The notes below the pieces were generated by a model. That model searched no databases, was not told the origin of the DNA, and was given only the letters and a program-made list of their open reading frames with translations. The position numbers were made by a program, and so were the translations under genes. Below, one piece after another: positions 28,940 through 37,189 of a stretch of DNA of 52,031 nt. The DNA is taken from positions 1 through 52,031 of the forward strand of contig JAHBAU020000040.1 in assembly GCA_018499905.2 (NCBI GenBank), read 5' to 3'. The stretch is from Candidatus Saccharimonadota bacterium. Lineage in GTDB: Bacteria; Patescibacteriota; Saccharimonadia; Saccharimonadales; AQU-01. Numbering within the stretch: the first letter of the stretch is position 1; each line of letters opens with the position of its first letter.

Positions 28940-30610
28940 ATGACAGATAAGAAGTCTTTCGAAACGATTGTGGCCGCAACCTGTAAAGAATTGTTTGCAG
29001 TTGATACGCCCGTCGAACTCACTCGGCCCGATCCGCAGTTTGGCGACTACGCGACCAATGTGGCTTTGCGATTGGCAAAAGAGCTCAGTAAGCCACCGCG
29101 AGAAATTGCTGATTTAGTTGCCAAGTCTCTCCGTGAAAAGTCCGAGTTTTCACAGGTTGATGTCGCCGGCCCGGGGTTTATTAACTTGCGCCTGAGCAAT
29201 GCCCAGCTTTTGTCTCTCGTATCTGCCGAACCTGCTCAAGTTCTTGCCGGTAAAACGGTAGTAGCAGAGTACTCCGATCCTAATCCATTCAAAGTACTGC
29301 ATGCTGGCCATTTATACACTTCTGTCGTGGGTGATGCCATTGCCAATTTGTTAGAACGCGTCGGTGCCACCGTACACCGAGTCAACTTTGGCGGTGATGT
29401 CGGGCTGCATGTGGGAAAAACCATGTGGGCAATCATTCAAAAACTAGGCGGTGAATTGCCAGATAAAATTCGTGAAATTCCAGAAGATGAACTGATTCAA
29501 TGGATGAGCAATTGTTATGTGGTGGGTACTAATGCCTATGAAGAAGACGAATCCGCCAAGCAGGCAATCATCGAGCTAAACAAAAAAATCTACAAAATTC
29601 ATGAAGCCAATGATCATGAATCCAACCTTGCCAAGCTGTATTGGCTCTGTCGAGAATGGAATTATAGCGTCTACTTTGCATCATTTTATGAGTCAATTGG
29701 GACGAGCTTTGAGAAATATTACCCAGAAAGCGTGACGGCACCCGTAGGCCTGCAGACCGTCAAGGAGCAGCTAGCTAAAGGCGTCTATACCGAGAGTAAT
29801 GGCGCCGTCGTATTTGATGGTGAAAAGTACGGCCTGCACACACGAGTATTCATTAATTCGGAGGGGTTGCCGACATATGAAGCTGAGGATGTTGGTCTGA
29901 TAATCAAGAAGGATGAAGACTACCATTTTGATCTATCAGTAGTGATTACCGGGAATGAAATCGTTGAATACATGAAAGTTGTTCTCAAGAGTGTGGAGCA
30001 GTTTGCGCCCGAACTCGTTCAGCGCACCCGGCATGTGCCTCACGGCATGGTCAAGCTTGAGGGCGGCACCAAGATGAGCAGCCGGAAAGGCAACATTTTA
30101 CGGGCTACCGATGTTTTAGAGGCAGCCGCCGACGCCAACAAAGAAGCTACCGGCCACAACGATTACGAAGTTGAGCTTGGCGCTGTTAAATATGCCTTCC
30201 TCAAAAACCGCATAGGTGGCGATTTAATCTATAATCCCAAGGAGTCGGTCAGTCTTGATGGTAACAGCGGGCCGTATCTACAGTATGCCCATGCCAGGGC
30301 GCGCAGCATTTTGGCCAAAAAGCCTGCGGGCGGTGAAGAGCCTCACGACCTCGATGCTGCAGAAAGACAGCTTGTCGGTAAATTATCGGCCTTGAACGAA
30401 ACAATTGAACTAGCCGTCGCTGAGCTCATGCCGCATCACATCTGCAACTATTTATATGAACTAGCGCAGGAATTTAACCGTTTTTATGAACACAACCGGG
30501 TAATTGATGATCCTCGTGAAGCTACTCGATTATGGCTGGTAGCTAATTATGCAGATGCCCTGAAACAAGGGCTTGCCACTTTAGGGATACATGCCCCTGA
30601 TCATATGTAG
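28940..30610 (+). CDS. argS: Arginyl-tRNA synthetase
   Basis: YSDPNPFKVLHAGHLYTSVVGDAI, DALALR-type C-term, MVKLEGGTKMSSRKGN. Confidence 0.97.
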   Translation: MTDKKSFETIVAATCKELFAVDTPVELTRPDPQFGDYATNVALRLAKELSKPPREIADLVAKSLREKSEFSQVDVAGPGFINLRLSNAQLLSLVSAEPAQVLAGKTVVAEYSDPNPFKVLHAGHLYTSVVGDAIANLLERVGATVHRVNFGGDVGLHVGKTMWAIIQKLGGELPDKIREIPEDELIQWMSNCYVVGTNAYEEDESAKQAIIELNKKIYKIHEANDHESNLAKLYWLCREWNYSVYFASFYESIGTSFEKYYPESVTAPVGLQTVKEQLAKGVYTESNGAVVFDGEKYGLHTRVFINSEGLPTYEAEDVGLIIKKDEDYHFDLSVVITGNEIVEYMKVVLKSVEQFAPELVQRTRHVPHGMVKLEGGTKMSSRKGNILRATDVLEAAADANKEATGHNDYEVELGAVKYAFLKNRIGGDLIYNPKESVSLDGNSGPYLQYAHARARSILAKKPAGGEEPHDLDAAERQLVGKLSALNETIELAVAELMPHHICNYLYELAQEFNRFYEHNRVIDDPREATRLWLVANYADALKQGLATLGIHAPDHM

Positions 30611-30700
30611 CCGCCTTCACTAATGTCGCTTGCTCTCTAGCTTACTCAGTTGATTTTTGCGACGGGTGTATAATCAGCCTATAAATAGGAGGGTTTTACT

Positions 30701-30985
30701 ATGTTCGTTACAGCAAAAATACTTAAGCGAAAAGATGCCGCCTCGGTAGTGGTTGCCGTTATTATCGCGATGGTCGTTACGCCAATGCTCGCGTCTTTGA
30801 CGGCGAAGCTTTCCGGCAGTTTAAGCGGCGTTGGCAATGATGAGTACGTCATGTACGCCTTGCCAGAAGCGACCTTTAATGCGCAGTATGTACAGCCGGT
30901 TGTTTCGGTGCTTTTGCAGCTTTTGTTACTTGAATTACTACTGTGGTTGTATGTAACTGTCATGGCATCAGCCAAAAAGAAATAG
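30701..30985 (+). CDS. small membrane protein
   Basis: Two hydrophobic segments; SD AGGAGG upstream. Confidence 0.65.
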   Translation: MFVTAKILKRKDAASVVVAVIIAMVVTPMLASLTAKLSGSLSGVGNDEYVMYALPEATFNAQYVQPVVSVLLQLLLLELLLWLYVTVMASAKKK

Positions 30986-30994
30986 AGGGCAGGC

Positions 30995-31408
30995 TTGGTA
31001 AAAAGAGTTCAGCAGATTAATCCAACACTAACCGATCAACAGAAATCGGTACTGTTTGATAAAGGAACCGAAGCGCCCTTTAGCGGGCAATTCCTGAAGC
31101 ACGCCGAGAACGGAACCTACACTTGTGCTAACTGCGGGAGCGAGCTGTTCCCCAGCGGCGCAAAATACGAATCTGATATACCGGGTCTGGCCGGATGGCC
31201 AAGTTTTGCCGATACGGTCAATAATCAAGCGATAAGTCTACAGCCGGATACCTCATATGGCATGAACCGCGTTGAGGCTGTTTGTGCGACATGTGGCGGG
31301 CATCTTGGCCATTTATTCGACGATGAATCATCGCCAACCGGCCAGCATTACTGTATTAGTTCAGCGAGTTTGGGCTTTAAAAAGGGATCAAAAAGTGAAG
31401 CTTCATAG
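30995..31408 (+). CDS. msrB: Peptide methionine sulfoxide reductase MsrB
   Basis: CANCGSELF, GWPSF, RVEAVCATCGGHLGHLFDD, YCISSASL; TTG start. Confidence 0.93.
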   Translation: MVKRVQQINPTLTDQQKSVLFDKGTEAPFSGQFLKHAENGTYTCANCGSELFPSGAKYESDIPGLAGWPSFADTVNNQAISLQPDTSYGMNRVEAVCATCGGHLGHLFDDESSPTGQHYCISSASLGFKKGSKSEAS

Positions 31409-31757
31409 TCGGGCTAAAACTATTGAGATTGAACTTGTTGGGCTAGAAAAACTGTTTGCGCTTAAAAGCCGTTTAGTGATACCGCGTGATAGTATTACAA
31501 AAATCACCTGGGAATCAGATTGGGTACTAGGCAACGGAGCTTTCTGGTGGCGACTTGGCGGCAGCTACATGCCAGGTATCTTAATGGCTGGCAGATACTA
31601 TAACAGGGGTACTTGGCTGTTTGCGTACGTTAGGCGGCCTTATGGGCTGGCGAGCATTCGGGCCAAGAAAGTACTGGTTATAAAGACTAATGCCCATTAT
31701 TCAATACTTGCGTTGAGCTGTGATGAAGCAACTGCGCGCACACTTACCAAGAGTTAG
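31395..31757 (+). CDS. hypothetical protein
   Basis: GTG at 31395 overlapping msrB end; FWWRLGGSYMPGILMAGRYYNRG. Confidence 0.6.
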   Translation: MKLHSRAKTIEIELVGLEKLFALKSRLVIPRDSITKITWESDWVLGNGAFWWRLGGSYMPGILMAGRYYNRGTWLFAYVRRPYGLASIRAKKVLVIKTNAHYSILALSCDEATARTLTKS

Positions 31758-32071
31758 GCGTGCTTGGCACCCCAATCGGCCATCGCTTTTAAGATTGGCA
31801 AAAAATCACGACCTCTCTCGGTCAGTGTATATTCGACCCGGGGAGGGGACTCGGCAAAATGTTTTTTGGTGACAATTTTGTGCAGCTCTAAATCATCTAA
31901 GCGTTGAGATAGTGATCTGGGGCTAATAGTCTCAAGTGATTTTTCGAGTTCGGTAAAACGCTTCGGCCCGTCTGTTAAATCACGCAAAATAAGAGCAGTC
32001 CACTTGTTGCCAAGCACCTGCAGACAGCTGCTTAAACAGCCCTCGGTTTGCTCAATTGCGTTCGCGTTCAT
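31754..32071 (-). CDS. HxlR-family transcriptional regulator
   Basis: CLSSCLQVLGNKWTALILRDLTDGPKRFTELEKSLETISPRSLSQRL. Confidence 0.93.
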   Translation of the reverse strand: MNANAIEQTEGCLSSCLQVLGNKWTALILRDLTDGPKRFTELEKSLETISPRSLSQRLDDLELHKIVTKKHFAESPPRVEYTLTERGRDFLPILKAMADWGAKHA

Positions 32072-32109
32072 CTGAAAAAATACCTTATTTGCTACTAGTA
32101 TTGTATTTA

Positions 32110-32125
32110 ATACTTTACAAAGTAT
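32110..32125. promoter_or_regulatory. palindromic operator candidate 1 (HxlR)
   Basis: ATACTTT-AC-AAAGTAT between divergent hxlR-like and LUD genes. Confidence 0.6.
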
Positions 32126-32146
32126 AGTATTACAAGTTATTATTAC

Positions 32147-32159
32147 TATACAAAGTATA
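32147..32159. promoter_or_regulatory. palindromic operator candidate 2 (HxlR)
   Basis: TATAC-AAA-GTATA; shares ACAAAGTAT with candidate 1. Confidence 0.55.
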
Positions 32160-32188
32160 TCATAAATAAGTAGGAGTAAAAGACTATC

Positions 32189-32794
32189 ATGTCATACGAC
32201 CAAATTGTATCTGACGATCAACTTGAAGCGACCGTCAAATCATTAAACGCTAACGGCTTCGAGGCAGTAGTGGTAGCCACAGCCGAAGAGGCAAAGAACG
32301 CAGTTCTAAAAACCATCCCGACAGGCAGTGAAGTCTTCACCGCAACCTCAGTAACCCTCGGCGAGACAGGTCTAGACATCGCTTTGAACGAGCAGCCTTA
32401 CGAATCGGTCCGGGCAAAATTTATGCCACTGTACGGCCAGGCAGATAAAGCAGTTGAGATGCGCCGCATCGGTTCGGCCGCCGATTATAGTGTTGGCAGC
32501 GCCGCCGCCGTTACCGAAGATGGCAAAATTCTGGTCGCATCACGAACCGGCAGCCAATTACCAAACGAAGTATATGGAGCTACTCACGTCATCTTCGTCG
32601 TTGGCGCAAATAAAATCGTCAAAGATATGGCCGAAGGTATTAAGCGCATTGAAGACCATGTGGTGCCACAGGAAGACCTTCGGGCTCAAGAAGCTTACGG
32701 TGTCGGCACGTCATTTAACAAGCTCTTGGTATTCAATAAAGAAGACCCGGGCCGCGTTAAGGTGTTTATCGTCAAAGAGAAGCTTGGCTTCTAG
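32189..32794 (+). CDS. LUD-domain protein (LutC/YkgG-like)
   Basis: VFTATSVTLGETGLDIALNE, DYSVGSAAAVTEDGKILVAS, GANKIVKDMAEGIKRIEDHV. Confidence 0.85.
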   Translation: MSYDQIVSDDQLEATVKSLNANGFEAVVVATAEEAKNAVLKTIPTGSEVFTATSVTLGETGLDIALNEQPYESVRAKFMPLYGQADKAVEMRRIGSAADYSVGSAAAVTEDGKILVASRTGSQLPNEVYGATHVIFVVGANKIVKDMAEGIKRIEDHVVPQEDLRAQEAYGVGTSFNKLLVFNKEDPGRVKVFIVKEKLGF

Positions 32795-32824
32795 ATATCA
32801 CGCCGCCAGGGTATACTAGGGCAC

Positions 32825-33376
32825 ATGAAACAAGCTGATCGTGTGCCCACTAAGTTATTGTGGATGGATCTGGAATATACCGACTTTGATTATCCACGCA
32901 GTTTAATGCTTGAGGTGTCGGTTGAGATTACTGACTTTACCTTTCAGACGGTTGCTAGTTATGAAGCTCGCATCAAAAATAATCCCAAAAAACTTGTTGA
33001 ACGAATGGCGCTGAATACTTTTTGGCAGGATTATCCTGCCAACCGCGAAGATTTTGTGAGAAATAACGACCGAGGTAAGGATATTAGTGTTGTTGAAGAA
33101 GAGCTGGTAGCGCTGATTGATAAGCATTTTGGTGATGAGCCAGCCATCCTTGCCGGCAACTCCATCCATTCCGACCGCAATGTCATCAAAGTCCATTGGC
33201 CAACGCTTGATCTCAAACTGCATTACCGCATGCTTGATGTCAGTAGCTTAAAGATACTTATGCAGGCCAAGTATGGTGTGATGTACGAAAAGAAAAACGT
33301 GCACAGGGCTTTTGATGATATTCAGGCCAGCATCGCCGAGCTGCAGTTTTACTTGGATTGGTTCAAGAAGTCTTAG
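32825..33376 (+). CDS. orn: Oligoribonuclease
   Basis: WMDLEYTDFD, AGNSIHSDRNVI, YRMLDVSSLK, HRAFDDIQASIAELQFY (DEDDh). Confidence 0.92.
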   Translation: MKQADRVPTKLLWMDLEYTDFDYPRSLMLEVSVEITDFTFQTVASYEARIKNNPKKLVERMALNTFWQDYPANREDFVRNNDRGKDISVVEEELVALIDKHFGDEPAILAGNSIHSDRNVIKVHWPTLDLKLHYRMLDVSSLKILMQAKYGVMYEKKNVHRAFDDIQASIAELQFYLDWFKKS

Positions 33377-34448
33377 GGGCTGAAGATTGCGCGTCACCTT
33401 TCACCTGGCGACGATTCACATACAGCATGACCATGGAACCACTGGCTATAATACTCAGTATCGCCAGGGTGATATTGACGACTGGATTATCTGAATCCTG
33501 TAACTGATCACTGTTCTCAATGCCGGCCATTGCCGAGATGATAATCATCAAAGCCAGCAACAAAAAGACTCCCTTTATGATGAACCATTGGCCGCCGCCT
33601 TTTAATAACTGGTAGGAGCGATTCAGTGTTCTTTTGATTGGAAGTTCAGGCTCAAAAAAGGCCACGAATGGCGCTAGTGAAAACCGAAGTAAACCAATTA
33701 TTGCCCAGACAGCGCCGCCAAGACTAAAGACCGTTAGCATCATTGAGGCCGAGCTACTGCGCAGCGCAAACAGTAACCCAAGTATCAGTAGTAGTATCAG
33801 CGGCCCATAAACCGCCAGTCCCATTAGTAGACAAGCAAGTGCCACCCTGGGTAGTTTGACAAAGCTTTGTTTAATTGTTTTTAAGATAGCGCTTTTTTGA
33901 TGGTGTATGCCGTCAAATAGTGTTTGGGCCTGCACGACCAAAACAATCCCAGAGCCATAGACTCCTAGGGCGCTGAATATAATCAGGACAACAATCAAAC
34001 CGAATACTCCCATTGCACTCATCAGCCCGTAGGCGAGCGGTATCGTCAGGACAATGAGTCCGATGAATAGCAGGTAACTAGCAATAGTAGTAACTATGAA
34101 TGCCTGCCAGTTGTGACGCAGCGCCTTAAATGTGTCGATTACAGCCCGAAACACCCGGTATTTCTGTGGGGCTGCACTAATTGGGCTTATTTGCTCATTA
34201 ACTGCGGGGTTCGTGGTAGTACTTTCCCCTGGAACTTGATCAATGGCTTGGGCACCGAGTGCGTTAGTGGCCGGAAAGCTTTGAGGCATAGCACTTGAGG
34301 CGGCTTGCTGAAAAGCGCTATCAACATAGGATGGTGGCCAGCCTGACTGTAAAGCTGAATCACGAATTTGCTGATCGGTGAAGCCTTGACGCCTGTGTTG
34401 GTCAATATAATCAATGAGTGGTTTTATTGATGGATCCATAAATGACAT
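33363..34448 (-). CDS. hypothetical polytopic membrane protein
   Basis: N-term helical FTDQQIRDSALQSGWPPSYVDSAF, then multiple TM segments. Confidence 0.75.
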   Translation of the reverse strand: MSFMDPSIKPLIDYIDQHRRQGFTDQQIRDSALQSGWPPSYVDSAFQQAASSAMPQSFPATNALGAQAIDQVPGESTTTNPAVNEQISPISAAPQKYRVFRAVIDTFKALRHNWQAFIVTTIASYLLFIGLIVLTIPLAYGLMSAMGVFGLIVVLIIFSALGVYGSGIVLVVQAQTLFDGIHHQKSAILKTIKQSFVKLPRVALACLLMGLAVYGPLILLLILGLLFALRSSSASMMLTVFSLGGAVWAIIGLLRFSLAPFVAFFEPELPIKRTLNRSYQLLKGGGQWFIIKGVFLLLALMIIISAMAGIENSDQLQDSDNPVVNITLAILSIIASGSMVMLYVNRRQVKGDAQSSAPKTS

Positions 34449-34541
34449 ATTACTTTATTGTTAGCTTGTTTAATACTTTAGATTTCTGCAAGTTTAAATG
34501 GGTGATTCGGCTTGGCCTTTCGGGCCAACCTGAGGCTTGTT

Positions 34542-34648
34542 GGAGGGATTCGACCTTTTGCTTCGCAAAACCGCACGCTTCGACCAAGGTCGAATCTAGC
34601 GGCTTCGGGCGGCTGAGCCCACAGGGCTCACCGTTCGAATCCCTCGCC
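34542..34648 (-). repeat. tRNA-Ser-linked structured element E1
   Basis: GAGGGATTCGA...TCGAATCCCTC outer arms with internal hairpins; near-identical inverted copy at 40661-40766. Confidence 0.85.
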
Positions 34649-34660
34649 TAATCCGAACAC

Positions 34661-34692
34661 AATAAAAGGACCCTAGGTAGGGTCCTTTTATT
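34661..34692. terminator. perfect-palindrome bidirectional terminator
   Basis: AATAAAAGGACCCTA-GG-TAGGGTCCTTTTATT directly after tRNA-Ser(CGA). Confidence 0.85.
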
Positions 34693-34783
<91 letters not shown>

Positions 34784-34918
34784 ACATAAGAAACTATTTT
34801 AACAGATTAGCCGCTCTAAGATTTATTCACCGCTAAAGATGAACGTAATATGAGTAATCTCTGACGATCAAATAAGTTATGTACCCAGCCAAAGGGTGTC
34901 ACGTATAGTGTCTTTTAA

Positions 34919-36064
34919 GTGGGCAGACTAGATTTAAACATTGATATTGCCGGAAGCTTCGAACAATACCGAGCTTTGATGGACGACCCCGGAACTCGAT
35001 CCCTCAGTATGGAGTTCGAGGGTTTAGGTTATGATGACTTCGCGAAAGCCGTTGGTGATGAACGCACTGCCGTCGTGAACGTGCCTTCGTATCCTGAAAC
35101 CTATATACCACTCGCCATCCCGATTGAACATTTACCTTGGTATAACCAGCCGTATTTTGAACAGTTTATTTCGCCAGGAGGAGCAGTCTATTATTACAAT
35201 AACCAACCGCCGCTCTTAGACGAACAACCGGAAGCTTATATGAGTGCTATGGCTCCGGTCACTGAACAAGTGCGGCAAACGGGGGGCCTACTCACGACCG
35301 ACCATTCACATCTGGACAAACCAGTCTTGGATCGTGATATAGCCTATCTTGCTGCGGCAGCGAATATGAAACCCAAGGATGTGGTCGCGCAGGCAAACCC
35401 ACCGGCACAGCATTATATGTATGCACGGCAGCTGCTACACCGCAATCGAATCCCCCCTCGTCACACAGAAATTGATCTATATGAAGAGTACGTTGCCGCT
35501 GGAGAACGAGGCGCTTGGTCAAGTGAGAGAGCGGAGCTGCAACGCGAGATCACTGGCGGGGAAGCCGAACAAATATGGGAGTACTATTATCAAGCTTTTT
35601 CCCAACACAATGCCGTAGATCCTATTTTGGCCAGCTTTACGCACGACCAGTTCGTAGAAATCTTAGACAGCCCCCAGTTTCACAAGTTTGTGTACAGAGA
35701 GAAAGGTGCTGTTGCCAACGTCCTGCTTATAGCCGATATACGTCTGTGTCCATGGATGAACCAAGCCTACTATGAACACCATTACCCCTCGGCCTATCAA
35801 ACAGGAAACATATATTATTCGCCCGGTGTCGTGAGTGACCCTGAAACCAATACTCCCGGGAAAAGCCTCATGACCATGGGGCTGCTTATAAAAACGTTTT
35901 GTCAGGCAGAAATTGAACCGGTCATTACATTTGTTTGTGATGAGGTAAGCAATACACAAGTCCCTAAGCTAACCGAGCACTCCGTCAATCGCACCGGCGT
36001 ACTTACGACTGATCTTAGTCATCCCGATGCCTTGCACGTCATCAGAGGGTTCAGTTTTAAATAG
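34919..36064 (+). CDS. hypothetical protein with two repeated domains
   Basis: LPWYNQPYFEQF / CPWMNQAYYEHH and TGGLLTTDHSHLDKPV / TGVLTTDLSHPDALHV internal repeats; GTG start. Confidence 0.7.
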   Translation: MGRLDLNIDIAGSFEQYRALMDDPGTRSLSMEFEGLGYDDFAKAVGDERTAVVNVPSYPETYIPLAIPIEHLPWYNQPYFEQFISPGGAVYYYNNQPPLLDEQPEAYMSAMAPVTEQVRQTGGLLTTDHSHLDKPVLDRDIAYLAAAANMKPKDVVAQANPPAQHYMYARQLLHRNRIPPRHTEIDLYEEYVAAGERGAWSSERAELQREITGGEAEQIWEYYYQAFSQHNAVDPILASFTHDQFVEILDSPQFHKFVYREKGAVANVLLIADIRLCPWMNQAYYEHHYPSAYQTGNIYYSPGVVSDPETNTPGKSLMTMGLLIKTFCQAEIEPVITFVCDEVSNTQVPKLTEHSVNRTGVLTTDLSHPDALHVIRGFSFK

Positions 36065-36982
36065 TGTTCTTGATACCGGCAGTGTAACAGTATATTTTCG
36101 AAGGAACTTTTCTGGTCGCAAGAATTGCTTCGCAGCTCTCAAGCCTGGTATTCCAAGATCTTGTTCGAAGTTCAAAAGCTCATGGCCCAGCTGTTGCAGT
36201 TCGCGTGCCACGCAATTAAGTAAGTAATGATAGATGCCTCTTAGTCGCGTGTCTGCTTTCCAGAAATGCGCCAAAACAGGGTGCGCATCGTGTAATTCGC
36301 AAATAATAAAAGCACGTAACTTTTTATCCACTCTTATGCCATACGCAACCAAGTCATATGATTCAAAATTATTCAACAGCCTGGTGATTGCATCTTTTTC
36401 ATTTGCCGCATCATTCGTAATCTTAAGGTCTTCTCGATCATGAAAGATGTGTAGAATTTCAACTTTTGTTTGTTCGTTACTCAGATCAAGCTCAATAAAA
36501 CTACTGGTCGGGCCTAGCTCCCGCTTAAATCGATTGACCAGCTCTCTCGTGTGCGCCTGAGGACGACCAACGAGTTGCGCAAGTTTCTGCAACGAAAGAA
36601 TGTAATCATTGTTATCTTGGTCTTCAGTAATGATAAATTGATCTGCTTCCTGAAGTTTCAGTGCAATTTCTTCGGGTATAAGCTTAAGGTTCGGCAAGAA
36701 ACCGGAATGTTTCGCCTGGCCCAACAGGGTTTGGGCCGTATATACCGGGTGTCTGTTGCCAAGAAACGTATAGAAGGTTTCGTTAGTCACATAGTCTCGA
36801 AAGCGCACAACCAGGTTGTCGTACAGCCAAGAAACAGCGATACCGTCGTCATTGTTCCAGCTATGGAGATTTGTAAAATTAAAATCTGAATAGCCAGCAT
36901 GCTGACGCGTAAACGCTTGAACCTCAGGTTTTAAGCCCAAGTCAACATTAACAAATCGAGGAAACCTCGGAATTGCGCTCAT
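35969..36982 (-). CDS. DUF2156/phosphatidylglycerol lysyltransferase C-terminal-like protein
   Basis: FVNVDLGLKPEVQAFTRQHAGYSDFNFTNLHSWN opening typical of DUF2156; GNAT-like LRAFIICELHDAHPVLAHFWKADTRLRGIYHYLLN. Confidence 0.7.
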   Translation of the reverse strand: MSAIPRFPRFVNVDLGLKPEVQAFTRQHAGYSDFNFTNLHSWNNDDGIAVSWLYDNLVVRFRDYVTNETFYTFLGNRHPVYTAQTLLGQAKHSGFLPNLKLIPEEIALKLQEADQFIITEDQDNNDYILSLQKLAQLVGRPQAHTRELVNRFKRELGPTSSFIELDLSNEQTKVEILHIFHDREDLKITNDAANEKDAITRLLNNFESYDLVAYGIRVDKKLRAFIICELHDAHPVLAHFWKADTRLRGIYHYLLNCVARELQQLGHELLNFEQDLGIPGLRAAKQFLRPEKFLRKYTVTLPVSRTLFKTEPSDDVQGIGMTKISRKYAGAIDGVLG

Positions 36983-37189
36983 AACCCACACCCTTTTTTT
37001 GAGACGATTGTCACTTTTAGGTTAGCACTCACCGAATGCTCGATTATGAAAACTTTGTGAATATTTTTATCTCATAAGTGGTGTGTAAAATGGGATTTAT
37101 CATATTTAATGCGTTCGAGCATCGAAAGTATTTCTCTCATATCACATGCATGCTATGGTTAGAGTAAAGGTAACCATAATCGTAATATC

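Noticed and set aside
34442-34651. ORF 69 aa with peptide KVESSGFGRLSPQGSPFESLA, similar to the ORF at 40559-40774
   Set aside because: Peptide similarity results from the noncoding inverted repeat E1/E2; both ORFs run through structured or tRNA sequence and have no other support
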